Assembly (NCBI GenBank): GCA_027492915.1
Contig: JAPUDW010000327.1
Location: forward strand, 113,657 to 177,656
Source of the DNA: Bacteroidota bacterium
GTDB taxonomy: Bacteria; Chloroflexota; Anaerolineae; Aggregatilineales; Phototrophicaceae
DNA length: 64,000 bases
Reading direction: 5' to 3'
Positions 1 through 8,061 of the stretch are shown in pieces (the first letter of the stretch is position 1; every line of letters begins with the position of its first letter). Made by a program: the position numbers and the translations under genes. The notes under the pieces were generated by a model, which searched no databases, was not told the DNA's origin, and saw only the letters and a list, made by a program, of their open reading frames with translations.

Positions 1-927
1 TTCGATGAAGCGCTGACTGTTGCCCTTCTTTTCTTGGGCTTCCTCGACCATATGAATAATCCGGGCAATCGTGTTGTCAGCAAAGGTCTTGGTGGCACGC
101 ACTTCTAGTGCTCCCTCGCCATTGATACTTCCGGCAAAGACCTGTTCATCAACGTGTTTTTCAACCGGTATACTCTCACCGGTTACCGGAGCTTGATTGA
201 CACTAGAGGTTCCTAAAATGACCATGCCATCCGTCGGAATAGATTGACCGGGTTTAACGATGAACACATCATCAACGGCCAGTTCTTCTACCGGAATTTC
301 CACCTCTCGTCCATCCCGTTTGACGAGGGCGACCTTTGGGGTTAAATCCATCAAAGCTCGGACAGCCGAACGGGTCTTTTCTTCGGTATAGCCTTCAGCC
401 GCTTCCGATAGAGAGTACAGGAAGACCAACATCGCAGCCTCGGCTGGTTCCCCCAGCAAAAGTGCTGCCACTGCTGCAATGAGCATAAGCAGTTCAATCC
501 CGACTTCGCGCTCATGGATCAGTTCTTCGAGGGCTTCACGGCCAAAGTAGTAACCGCCAATGACAACGGCCCCAATATAAATACCGGTGGTCACGAGACC
601 CGGTACTGCGGTTTGACTGAGGAGCCACCCGACAAGCAGCAGGACACCCGCAATAACGGCAGTAATGACTTTGGGATTACGCCAAATTTTGGGCTGCTGC
701 GGCACACTGCGTCCTGCTTGGGGTGGAAAACCCAAGGTATCTAACTTTTCCCGTAGCATCTCAGGAGAAGCACTTGCGGGATCATATTGAAATGATACTT
801 TGGCGGACTTCGGATAGACCCGCAGTTGGACACGCTCGGCTATATCCGCAAATCCGCGTTCGATAGCCGCTGCGTCATGCTCGCAGTCTAAATTGCCAAC
901 ATAGACATCAAATTGGGCGCTTTTCAT
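1..927 (-). CDS. Heavy-metal P1B-type ATPase, N-terminal part (gene cut by window edge)
   Basis: Exports a soft divalent metal from the cytosol at the cost of ATP. Translation from the ATG at 927 gives an HMA-like domain (residues 1-70), then paired membrane segments from about residue 88. The actuator domain follows, with the dephosphorylation motif TGES inside PVTGESIPVEK. The phosphorylation site DKTGT and the CPx motif lie beyond position 1 and are not visible. The HMA-like domain has C-E-H-D at residues 15-18 instead of the usual CxxC, so the metal site is altered. It is the third gene of a minus-strand operon behind a CmtR-like sensor, which favours Cd/Zn/Pb over copper. Family assignment is firm; the metal is inferred. 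Confidence 0.9.
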   Translation of the reverse strand, partial: MKSAQFDVYVGNLDCEHDAAAIERGFADIAERVQLRVYPKSAKVSFQYDPASASPEMLREKLDTLGFPPQAGRSVPQQPKIWRNPKVITAVIAGVLLLVGWLLSQTAVPGLVTTGIYIGAVVIGGYYFGREALEELIHEREVGIELLMLIAAVAALLLGEPAEAAMLVFLYSLSEAAEGYTEEKTRSAVRALMDLTPKVALVKRDGREVEIPVEELAVDDVFIVKPGQSIPTDGMVILGTSSVNQAPVTGESIPVEKHVDEQVFAGSINGEGALEVRATKTFADNTIARIIHMVEEAQEKKGNSQRFIE

Positions 928-982
928 CGGTACTTCCCTCTACATTCTTCTGGTTTAAATCCACTCGCTCGCTGTTGCTGCA

Positions 983-1204
983 TCACGCCATACCATGTGA
1001 TGCAGTGGAAGCGTGATACAGTACAGCTCCAACAACTAACCCAAATGTCGCCACAGTCATCGCCGTTTCCATCGCTCTCACACTTATAATTTTGGGTGGC
1101 TTCTCACCACGAGCTTCGGCTGCTTTGCGCCGTTCAATGTATTTCACATGTGAGCGAGCACCCAACGAAATCGTCATCGGTACAACCGTACAAAACAAAC
1201 ACAT
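983..1204 (-). CDS. Small membrane protein in the metal-efflux operon
   Basis: A 73-residue protein with no family I recognise. It starts MCLFC and has one likely membrane segment near the C-terminus (about residues 48-66, AMTVATFGLVVGAVLY), preceded by a basic stretch (ERRKAAEARGEKPPK). The ATG at 1204 has a good ribosome binding site, GGAG, 8 bases upstream. It sits between the ArsR-type regulator and the ATPase, all on the minus strand with short gaps, so it is probably co-transcribed. An accessory role in metal efflux is inferred from position only; the CxxxC-like start could bind metal. Confidence 0.55.
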   Translation of the reverse strand: MCLFCTVVPMTISLGARSHVKYIERRKAAEARGEKPPKIISVRAMETAMTVATFGLVVGAVLYHASTASHGMA

Positions 1205-1243
1205 CAGCTTTACTCCTTTGGCTTCGGAAAACGTGGGATTACA

Positions 1244-1606
1244 TCAATCATTTTTTTCCGGGATGTTGTAGCGGGTACAGGCATAAATACCCTGTGCCAT
1301 ATCTGATAATAAACTCTCGGCTAGGCTGATTAAGTCACCTACCCTGTCATCACTCAAGCGATAGGTGGTATAGCGTCCCGTTTGTTCAGAAGTGACAAGT
1401 CCGCATTCTTTGAGGCAGGTCATATGGTTTGACACATTGGATTGCGTTAGTCCTGTCATTTCAATAATCTGCGTTACGGTGAGGGGTTGACTACGTAGTG
1501 CATCTAAAATACTTAAACGTGACGGATCACCAAATCCACGAAAGAGTTTCGCCTTCAAACCAATTTCTAATTTTTCAGAAGATAACAGCATTATTTTCTC
1601 TTTCAT
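1244..1606 (-). CDS. cmtR: ArsR/SmtB-family metal sensor, CmtR-like
   Basis: A winged-helix repressor released from DNA by metal. The recognition helix region reads LTQSNVSNHMTCLKECGLV, which matches mycobacterial CmtR including both cysteines of its CxxxC metal site. A third cysteine lies near the C-terminus (YACTRYN), where CmtR has its Cys102 ligand. This points to Cd(II)/Pb(II) sensing. The frame opens at ATG 1606, but that ATG lies inside the operator repeat; ATG 1591 (MLLSSEKLE), preceded by GAGAAAATA, is an equally good start. As first gene of the efflux operon it is expected to repress itself. Confidence 0.85.
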   Translation of the reverse strand: MKEKIMLLSSEKLEIGLKAKLFRGFGDPSRLSILDALRSQPLTVTQIIEMTGLTQSNVSNHMTCLKECGLVTSEQTGRYTTYRLSDDRVGDLISLAESLLSDMAQGIYACTRYNIPEKND

Positions 1607-1632
1607 ATCAGCATATCAGCAAGTGCTGATAT
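1605..1632. promoter_or_regulatory. ArsR-type operator of the metal-efflux operon
   Basis: A perfect dyad ATATCAGC-AAGT-GCTGATAT spans 1613-1632. A third half-site, ATATCAGC, directly abuts it at 1605-1612. It lies at the 5' end of the CmtR-like gene. Imperfect 12-2-12-like dyads at the promoter are what ArsR/SmtB proteins bind, so autoregulation is the natural reading. Confidence 0.65.
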
Positions 1633-1695
1633 AATAACATAAATGCATGTAACTGGTCTAGTCTTATAGAAATATTTGCTGTCGTTCAATCTATA

Positions 1696-1725
1696 TAGTT
1701 GTGCATAATGCAAGCTATACAACTA
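1696..1725. promoter_or_regulatory. Inverted repeat upstream of the BlaI-family gene
   Basis: TAGTTGT (1696-1702) and ACAACTA (1719-1725) form a 7-bp inverted repeat with a 16-bp spacer, between the ArsR-type operon and the BlaI-family gene. It could be an operator, but it does not closely match known BlaI sites, and I could not place a convincing promoter around it. Confidence 0.25.
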
Positions 1726-1852
1726 GGGAGCTGGCACTATATATGTGAGATTGTGCGCTAGTTTGGTTTTACAAATCTTCATATAAACCTTTAGGTTTTT
1801 GCTAATTGTCTCCTTCCCAACTAGAATCAAGATTTATTGGGAGACAAGCGTG

Positions 1853-2284
1853 ATGCCAGATAATTTATATCGGAAGGTAACAAACAAACCCGGGAAAGGG
1901 CTAGGGAAATTTCTCGGCGAGCTAGAACTCGCAATCATGGAAGTTGTCTGGCAGCGAGAACCCATTAATGTATCTGACGTTTTAGCTGTGCTAAACAACC
2001 AAAAGCACAATTTGGCCTATACCTCTGTAATGACAGTAATGAGTCGATTAGTAGAAAAAAAATGGCTCAAAGCTGAAAAACGTGGAAGAGCGTTTTTCTA
2101 TTATTCCGTATATTCGCGTCAAGAAGCTGAAGCTGTAGCAGTTGGTGACGTTGTTAGAGCGTTATTAAATGACTTTGGCGATGTAGCAGTAGCAGAGTTC
2201 ATCAAAGAATTAGATGAGATTTCTCCTGAAACCCTCACTCGTTTAGCTGAACTCAGTCGTGAAGCTGAGGACAACAATGACTAA
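1853..2284 (+). CDS. BlaI/MecI/CopY-family transcriptional repressor
   Basis: A 143-residue winged-helix repressor of the family that includes BlaI, MecI and copper-responsive CopY. The N-terminal half shows the family pattern LGELELAIMEVVWQREPINV and the recognition region AYTSVMTVMSRLVEKKWL. The C-terminal half is the dimer helix region. A start at ATG 1853 is chosen because GGGAGAC lies 8 bases upstream; a longer reading from TTG 1799 has no such site. The C-terminus lacks the CxCx4CxC copper motif of CopY, so release probably depends on the adjacent M56 protease. The stop overlaps the next gene (ATGACTAA). Confidence 0.9.
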   Translation: MPDNLYRKVTNKPGKGLGKFLGELELAIMEVVWQREPINVSDVLAVLNNQKHNLAYTSVMTVMSRLVEKKWLKAEKRGRAFFYYSVYSRQEAEAVAVGDVVRALLNDFGDVAVAEFIKELDEISPETLTRLAELSREAEDNND

Positions 2285-3074
2285 AAAGGCTAACGTTTTT
2301 TATCGCTTGTTCTTTATCGGATTACTTACATTAGTTTTAGCCTGTACCTTTTCCGGTATTATATGCAATTGGGTAATGAGTTGGTGCAGTAGTTCAGTAT
2401 CCTTTAAACCGATAGCCTTTGCCGCAGTTTTAGGCATCATTTTTGTATTTGCGATCATCAGACAAATCTGGAAAACACATCAGTACACCCAACAATTTTT
2501 TTATATTGTACAGGTTAACCTACCCTTAGCTGTCCAAGAAATGATCGCGAATTTAGAAATCGACATAGCTAAAGTCGTTCTTGTGGAGTCGTCAATCCCT
2601 ATTGCCTTTTGTTTTGGTTTTTTTCATCCTCGGATATGCTTGAGCACTGGACTTCTTGACTTGCTTTCAACGTCCCAACTGCGAGCAACTCTTTGTCATG
2701 AGGATTTTCATTGCCGACATTTTGATCCCCTTCGTATTTTACTTATCGAAGCCATTAGTACGACATTGTTCTTCTTGCCTGCTGTTAGAGAATGGCGATC
2801 TTTAGTCAAAATAAAACTCGAACTTGATGCCGATGAATATGCTGCTCTTAAAGTAGGAAAACCTGCGCTAGCAGGTGCTCTACACCGCTTATTGACTCAT
2901 CCCTCTAAATCACGACCAATTGTCGTAGGTACAGCTACTGTTGGTCTGAGCGCCAACACGGCTCGTATTGCTGCTCTATTGGGAGAGCGTGTTACCCCTC
3001 AAGAAATTTCCCGTATGAGTTTCATTGTAAGCATTCTGATTGTTGTAGTACTCTGCCTTATTTTCATGCTGTAA
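2277..3074 (+). CDS. M56-family membrane metalloprotease (BlaR1-like, without sensor domain)
   Basis: A 265-residue integral membrane protease that would cleave the BlaI-type repressor. Two membrane segments lie near the N-terminus. The zinc site HEDFH (HExxH) is followed by RHFD, and the third ligand region reads ELDADEYAA, both typical of M56. A last membrane helix closes the protein (residues about 248-265). There is no extracellular penicillin-binding domain as in BlaR1, so the signal must be something else; copper or thiol stress fits the neighbours but is inference. The start ATG 2277 overlaps the repressor stop, giving translational coupling. Confidence 0.85.
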   Translation: MTKKANVFYRLFFIGLLTLVLACTFSGIICNWVMSWCSSSVSFKPIAFAAVLGIIFVFAIIRQIWKTHQYTQQFFYIVQVNLPLAVQEMIANLEIDIAKVVLVESSIPIAFCFGFFHPRICLSTGLLDLLSTSQLRATLCHEDFHCRHFDPLRILLIEAISTTLFFLPAVREWRSLVKIKLELDADEYAALKVGKPALAGALHRLLTHPSKSRPIVVGTATVGLSANTARIAALLGERVTPQEISRMSFIVSILIVVVLCLIFML

Positions 3075-3111
3075 ACGCAATCTTAGCTGCACGTACTCAT
3101 TCTCCACTAAT

Positions 3112-3149
3112 TTGACACTCTCACATCCAAATACTACAATCGCGTAGTA
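3112..3149 (+). promoter_or_regulatory. Sigma70-type promoter with overlapping BlaI-like dyad
   Basis: TTGACA (3112-3117), a 17-base spacer and TACAAT (3135-3140) form a near-consensus promoter in front of the SCO gene. A dyad TACTAC-N6-GTAGTA (3132-3149) overlaps the -10 box. These half-sites match those of staphylococcal mec/bla operators (TACTACA..TGTAGTA), although the spacer is 2 bases longer. The BlaI-family gene just upstream is the obvious candidate repressor. Confidence 0.6.
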
Positions 3150-3182
3150 GGTAGGATTTGTAATTTGCTTGGATCTTTATGA

Positions 3183-3869
3183 GTGGGTAAGTACATGCGC
3201 GATTTTGTTACGTACATTTCTAACCTACATCTCACACAAGTTGGGATTTGTGTATCTTTGTGTGTAGCTGGTCTGGTTCTCACCAACTGCACAACATCGT
3301 CGCAAGCCGCTTATTCATCAACATTTTATGAGGGTACTCAACTAGATGGCCTGGCTCCTGATTTCAAGCTTACAGACCAAAATAACCAAGTCATCTCGCT
3401 ACACGATTTGAAAGGGAGTATCGTCGTATTAACATTTTTGGATAGCCAATGCCAAGATGTATGTCCATTGACATCCGCTCAACTGATAAAGACCAATCAA
3501 GCTCTTGGGACTACCGCTGACTCTGTTACTTTTCTCAGTGTGAATGTCAATGAAAAAGCCAACACTTCAGAAGATGTAAGGCTGGCAAGCCAGCAGTGGC
3601 ATTTGGATGAGATTAAAACATGGCATTTCTTAACCGGAAGTTCCGCCCAGTTGAAACCGATTTGGAAATTTTACAATATTGAAGTAGAGACCTCATCGGA
3701 ACCTAAAAGTGAATTACTCCATACGATGGGAGTCTATTTGATCGACAAAAATAGACAATTTAGCTGGTACATTTCGCCTCCCTTTGTTGGAGTGGATACC
3801 CCTGCGCCTTCCTTACCTCTAAATGAATTACTCGTGAAGCATATACAAGAACTTTTACTCAGCAAATAA
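3183..3869 (+). CDS. SCO1/SenC-family copper chaperone
   Basis: A membrane-anchored thioredoxin-fold protein that delivers copper or controls the thiol state of copper sites, for example CuA of cytochrome oxidase. An N-terminal hydrophobic segment (residues about 17-35) ends in LTNC, a poor lipobox. The redoxin fold follows, with the SCO copper motif CQDVC (Cys90 and Cys94, CxxxC) and the conserved later histidine in LLHTMGVYLID. The start may be GTG 3183 or ATG 3195. It is the first gene after a strong promoter with a BlaI-like dyad and heads a long plus-strand run of redox genes. Confidence 0.85.
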   Translation: MGKYMRDFVTYISNLHLTQVGICVSLCVAGLVLTNCTTSSQAAYSSTFYEGTQLDGLAPDFKLTDQNNQVISLHDLKGSIVVLTFLDSQCQDVCPLTSAQLIKTNQALGTTADSVTFLSVNVNEKANTSEDVRLASQQWHLDEIKTWHFLTGSSAQLKPIWKFYNIEVETSSEPKSELLHTMGVYLIDKNRQFSWYISPPFVGVDTPAPSLPLNELLVKHIQELLLSK

Positions 3870-3884
3870 TTCTTACATTACACA

Positions 3885-4847
3885 ATGACAAAAAAAACTT
3901 CATCCAACAAACAAGCAAAGAGCAAAAACCTGATCAATAGGAGCGTAGCGATTAGCGCGTTAGCGCTTTTTGTTGTTCTCTTCAGCCTCTGGTATTTCAC
4001 CAATAGGCCATCCACTGACAATACTCAAAATGTTCAATTTGCCCACTTGCACGGTATGGGGTTTTCCTCAAATGGTGGTCAACTCTTCGTGACAGCTCAT
4101 GATGGTTTCAGGGTTTATGAAAAAGGCCGTTGGCTAATCCCAGATCTTCCCATCAACGATTATATGGGTTACAGCCCTACTAATAGCGGTTTTTATAGCA
4201 GCGGTCATCCTGGGCCAGCATCTAAACAAATTAATCCTCTAGGTTTAGTGAAAAGTACCGATGGTGGTCAGACACTCACTGCATTGGGATTTGTCGGTCA
4301 AAGTGACTTTCACTTAATGGGCGTTGGATACGAAACGCACGCCATATATGTTTTAAGTCCCGAGAGAAACGCAATCCTCAACGTCGGATTATCTTACAGC
4401 CTTGATGATGGAAAGACTTGGCATCAAAGTCAAGCTGGTGGGGTGGTTGGCAACATACTTCAGATCGCGGTTCATCCAACGAAAGATAACATTGTTGCAC
4501 TCGCAACTGACGGTGGATTATTCCTATCCACTGATTATGGTCAAAAATTCAGCCAGATTAGCAACACTATCCCTGTAACGTCAGCTTCATTTGCTCCAAC
4601 AGGAAATCATCTATTTTTTGGCTACCAAAATGTATATGCTCACGACCTGATGACAGGAAAAACTGATGCCTTAAAAAGCCCCACAATCACTGGCAATGAT
4701 GCAATCGCTTACATTGCGGTTAATCCAATATCCGGTGAGATTGCCATTGCCACTTTCAGTAAGGACATGTATCTGTCTAACGATCAGATTCAATCTTGGA
4801 AACAAATTGCGCAACAGGGGACTGGCAAAAACGAAGTATCTGGCTAG
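3885..4847 (+). CDS. BNR-repeat exported protein (F510_1955 glycosylhydrolase-like family)
   Basis: A 320-residue protein with one N-terminal membrane anchor (residues about 22-40) and an extracellular beta-propeller-like body. BNR/Asp-box motifs are visible (STDGGQTL, SLDDGKTW, STDYGQKF). The opening LHGMGFSSNGGQLFVTAHDG is characteristic, as I remember it, of the F510_1955 family, often found near copper genes. No hydrolase activity should be assumed. It lies 15 bases after the SCO gene and 5 bases before TlpA, so it is part of the same transcript. Its role in copper handling is inferred from context only. Confidence 0.7.
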   Translation: MTKKTSSNKQAKSKNLINRSVAISALALFVVLFSLWYFTNRPSTDNTQNVQFAHLHGMGFSSNGGQLFVTAHDGFRVYEKGRWLIPDLPINDYMGYSPTNSGFYSSGHPGPASKQINPLGLVKSTDGGQTLTALGFVGQSDFHLMGVGYETHAIYVLSPERNAILNVGLSYSLDDGKTWHQSQAGGVVGNILQIAVHPTKDNIVALATDGGLFLSTDYGQKFSQISNTIPVTSASFAPTGNHLFFGYQNVYAHDLMTGKTDALKSPTITGNDAIAYIAVNPISGEIAIATFSKDMYLSNDQIQSWKQIAQQGTGKNEVSG

Positions 4848-4852
4848 TTAGA

Positions 4853-5578
4853 ATGAGAGCGCTTGAATTGAAACTTGAACCCAGAATCATAAAGCCACAG
4901 TACAAACAAAGTACTTTTCCTTTTATTGTAATCGGACTACTTGTGCTGGGTCTTGTTGCCAGTTTTGCCTTCATCTATTTTTCAAATCTCTTGCCCAGTT
5001 CAAATACTTCTGCGACACTTATATTCACCGCAGGAACAAGGTTGTCAATGACAGCAAATCATCTTGAACCCACCAATACGCTCGGTGTCAAAGCCCCTCT
5101 CGTTATTGAAGCCTTACCAACTTCAATCTCCTATCCGCTTCCAAGTCTAGCAATAGGTCAACCAGCTCCCAATTTCACGCTCAATAATTTAGAGGGTAAG
5201 AGGGTTTCCCTCTCGGATTATGCCGGACAGGTGGTGCTAATCAATTTCTGGGCAAGTTGGTGTCAGCCCTGCCGCGTTGAAACCCCTGAATTAGTAAAAG
5301 CATATGAAACGTACCGAAAAAATGGCTTTGCGATTCTAGGTGTAAATTTAACTGATCAAGATCAAATGCCTGACATAACGGCATTTGTGGGGGAATTTCA
5401 TGTGTCCTATCCAATTTTGCTGGACTCTGAGGGAACTGTTTCAAACAAACTTTACTATTATCCCGGCATACCCATGAGTGTATTTGTAGATCGGAAGGGG
5501 AATATTGATCAAGTACAAATCGGTGCAATGTCGAAACAGCAGATTGAAGATGGCGTAAATGCCTTATTAAAGAAATGA
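4853..5578 (+). CDS. TlpA/ResA-type membrane-anchored thiol-disulfide oxidoreductase
   Basis: A 241-residue thioredoxin-fold reductase facing the outside. One membrane helix (residues about 23-47) is followed by a linker of about 50 residues. The AhpC/TSA-type fold then shows NFWASWCQPC with the catalytic pair Cys137 and Cys140 and a cis-Pro region (YYPGIPMSVFVD). It would reduce cysteines of copper or cytochrome c sites such as the SCO protein upstream. Start ATG 4853 is 5 bases after the previous stop; a longer in-frame reading into the preceding gene is not credible. The CcdA-like protein downstream is the likely electron source. Confidence 0.88.
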   Translation: MRALELKLEPRIIKPQYKQSTFPFIVIGLLVLGLVASFAFIYFSNLLPSSNTSATLIFTAGTRLSMTANHLEPTNTLGVKAPLVIEALPTSISYPLPSLAIGQPAPNFTLNNLEGKRVSLSDYAGQVVLINFWASWCQPCRVETPELVKAYETYRKNGFAILGVNLTDQDQMPDITAFVGEFHVSYPILLDSEGTVSNKLYYYPGIPMSVFVDRKGNIDQVQIGAMSKQQIEDGVNALLKK

Positions 5579-5626
5579 ACAAATGAAGCCAAAAACCAAC
5601 TCCTTAACCAGCAAAGAAACGTGACT

Positions 5627-6403
5627 ATGACCGATAGCGCTCCATTTTCGTCTGCAAATGCTCTTAATATGGGTTCATCAAAACGGATGAGAACTTTTGT
5701 CCACGCCATTCTATTTGTGTTGGGATTCTCTATCACATTCGTTGTTGGCTGGGGAGGGGCATTCACGGTCGTCGGACAGATTTTTAGCGAATATAAATCA
5801 CTGTTAGGGCAGATTGGTGGGATCGTCATTATTGTATTTGGTCTGTTTAATCTGGGTATCGTCAAAATTGAATCTTTAAATTATGACACGCGACCTCAGC
5901 GGAATGCTGGTCACCGCTCTGGAGTAGCGTCATCGCTTTTAATGGGAGTCTTTTTCGCCGCCGGGTGGACACCCTGTATTGGAACAACATTGGGCGCAAT
6001 CTTGACTCTAGGTTTCAGCCAGCAGACGGCAGGGCAAGCGATGGTATTGTCCAGTGGATATTCACTCGGACTGGGAATCCCTTTTTTGATTATCGGTTTA
6101 GGAATAGACCGTGCAACCCATTTAGTGGGCCGGTTCCGACGACATATTCGTAAACTTCAGATTGCCAGCGGTTTGCTCCTTATCCTGATTGGCGTATTAC
6201 TCTTGACGAACCAGATGTCGGTGATTTCCATTTGGGCGCAACGTTACGGCCTCTATATTGATTTGCCGCTAGGGGGAGCAAGCACCCCGAACTATCTCAT
6301 CGCAATCATTGCCGGATTATTGTCATTTCTTTCGCCCTGTGTTTTACCGCTTGTCCCGGCATATGTTGGGTATCTAAGCGGGCAAGCTGTTAGAGAAATG
6401 TGA
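5627..6403 (+). CDS. ccdA: CcdA-type thiol transporter, segments in circularly permuted order
   Basis: CcdA carries reducing equivalents across the membrane to TlpA/ResA-type proteins. Numbered from the alternative start GTG 5621 (two residues earlier), the protein begins with what is normally the loop after helix 1 and helix 2 (FVHAILFVLGFS). It then has helices 3-6, including the second active cysteine in GWTPCIG (Cys119). It ends with the segment that normally opens CcdA, IIAGLLSFLSPCVLPLVPAY (Cys240) followed by GYLSG. Both redox cysteines are therefore present, and six helices keep a consistent in/out order. It may be a true circular permutation or the fused remains of two tandem copies. 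It sits directly behind TlpA. Confidence 0.82.
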   Translation: MTDSAPFSSANALNMGSSKRMRTFVHAILFVLGFSITFVVGWGGAFTVVGQIFSEYKSLLGQIGGIVIIVFGLFNLGIVKIESLNYDTRPQRNAGHRSGVASSLLMGVFFAAGWTPCIGTTLGAILTLGFSQQTAGQAMVLSSGYSLGLGIPFLIIGLGIDRATHLVGRFRRHIRKLQIASGLLLILIGVLLLTNQMSVISIWAQRYGLYIDLPLGGASTPNYLIAIIAGLLSFLSPCVLPLVPAYVGYLSGQAVREM

Positions 6404-7197
6404 TTGAGAAGTATATGGCAGATCAAGCAGTTATCGAACGAACGACCATTTCATCCCAACGCACAACGAAAGCGCTTCGTGCCATATTGTGGGGTCTCGA
6501 TCATTGGATTATTATCCTTTCAGTCGGAATGGGAGTGCTGGTCATTGCGCCGTTCCTCGCCCCACTTTTCATGCACGTAGGTTGGACGGTTCCAGCCCAA
6601 TTCATTTATGGCATTTACAGCACCTTGTGCCATCAAATGGCTCAGCGATCCTATTTCCTATTTGGTTCACAACCGATGTACAACATGGCTCAATTGCCCC
6701 TTCCGCTTACGGGGAAAATGCTGTCCGACACCCTGTTACTACGCGGATTTATCGGCAACGACAACCTTGGTTGGAAGGTAGCATGGTCAGATCGTATGGT
6801 CTACATGTATGGGGGAATATGGATTGTAGGCATGGTCTATGGATTGTTACGTCAGCGTCGTCGTATTCGCTCCTTGAACATCATTGTACTGGGTTTATTG
6901 CTTCTGCCCATGCTTGTTGACGGACTAACCCACACGCTGAGTGACCTATCCGGTGGGTTAGCAAGTGGCTTCCGCTACAACAATTCTTGGCTTGCCGAAC
7001 TGACGGCAAATCGGCTACCGAGTTGGTTCTATGTGGGTGATGCTTTTGGCTCTTTTAACTCATGGATGCGTCTCATCAGTGGAATAACGTTCGCAGTTGG
7101 TATCGTCTGGTTTGCCTATCCTTACATTAACCAAGCTCTGACCGAGTCGGCAGAAAAACTGCGCTGGAAGCTCATGAATGCCACGAACGTCACTTAA
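6400..7197 (+). CDS. DUF2085 membrane protein
   Basis: A 265-residue multi-pass membrane protein. The DUF2085 signature is seen around residues 70-85 (STLCHQMAQRSYFLFG), with further hydrophobic segments at about 35-60, 145-165 and 230-250. The biochemical role of this family is not known to me; the conserved CHQ..RS motif suggests a metal or haem ligand, but that is a guess. GTG 6400 overlaps the CcdA stop; ATG 6415 is an alternative start. The tight coupling to ccdA suggests involvement in the same extracytoplasmic redox or copper path. Confidence 0.72.
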   Translation: MIEKYMADQAVIERTTISSQRTTKALRAILWGLDHWIIILSVGMGVLVIAPFLAPLFMHVGWTVPAQFIYGIYSTLCHQMAQRSYFLFGSQPMYNMAQLPLPLTGKMLSDTLLLRGFIGNDNLGWKVAWSDRMVYMYGGIWIVGMVYGLLRQRRRIRSLNIIVLGLLLLPMLVDGLTHTLSDLSGGLASGFRYNNSWLAELTANRLPSWFYVGDAFGSFNSWMRLISGITFAVGIVWFAYPYINQALTESAEKLRWKLMNATNVT

Positions 7198-7238
7198 AAA
7201 TTTAAGTCTTATGCTCCAATAGAAAGCGAAAGAATGCG

Positions 7239-8012
7239 GTGAACCAGCACGATAAAGTTCAAGAGCAATTCAATAAGCAAGCAGCCATTTTCAGTCAACA
7301 GCCAACGATTGCGAACCCGGATTATACGCAGTGGATGCTGGATCATATTGAGTTGAAACCAGAAGACAAGGCACTCGATGTCGCGGCAGGCACAGGCCAT
7401 TTCAGTCGTGCAATTGCGCCTTATGTGCGACAAGTGACCGCGCTGGACTTAACCAAGGCAATGATTGAACAGGGAAAACTCGAAACGCAGAAAGCCGGTC
7501 TTACCACTGTCCATTTTGAACAAGGTACTGCTGAAAATCTACCTTTTCCTGATGCCGTTTTTGATCTGGTCGTGACTCGGTTTTCGCTGCACCACTTTGA
7601 AAAACCCTCTGAAGCTCTGCTCGAAATGCATCGTGTGCTGAAGGTCGGTGGACGAATTGCAGTCATTGATTTGGTGAGTCCAGACAACCTCGAACTCGCG
7701 GAAACGTACAACCATTTTGAGCGTCTGCGTGATCCTTCGCATACGACTGCTTTTGCTCCCCAGGCACTGATAAATATAGTAGCTGAGGCAGGATTTGACG
7801 AGGTGCATGGAACAGCGCGAGACATTGAGGTTGATCTGACACGCTGGCTCAATTTAACGCAAACGCCACCTGAAGCAAGAAAGCTCATCCAAGATAACGT
7901 TGGAGCCGAACTAAGAGATGGCAACATGACCGGGATGCGACCTTTTAGGCACGACAATACGGTCATGTTTCTGCATAGGTGGATGGTTGTAACAGGTATC
8001 AAAAAATCATAA
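7239..8012 (+). CDS. SAM-dependent methyltransferase (UbiE/Methyltransf_11 type)
   Basis: A 257-residue class I methyltransferase. SAM-binding motif I reads DVAAGTGHFSRAIAP (residues about 48-62), motif II is in TALDLTKAMIEQGK, and the post-core motif FDLVVTRFSLHHFEKP is typical of the UbiE/COQ5-like group. The substrate cannot be told from sequence. The start is GTG 7239. It lies in the middle of the copper/redox run, 41 bases after the DUF2085 gene, so co-transcription is likely, although the link to metal is unclear. Confidence 0.85.
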   Translation: MNQHDKVQEQFNKQAAIFSQQPTIANPDYTQWMLDHIELKPEDKALDVAAGTGHFSRAIAPYVRQVTALDLTKAMIEQGKLETQKAGLTTVHFEQGTAENLPFPDAVFDLVVTRFSLHHFEKPSEALLEMHRVLKVGGRIAVIDLVSPDNLELAETYNHFERLRDPSHTTAFAPQALINIVAEAGFDEVHGTARDIEVDLTRWLNLTQTPPEARKLIQDNVGAELRDGNMTGMRPFRHDNTVMFLHRWMVVTGIKKS

Positions 8013-8061
8013 CCCAGTCGAATTCCGTAAAAATCAATCGAGATTAACAAAGTAAGTTAAT

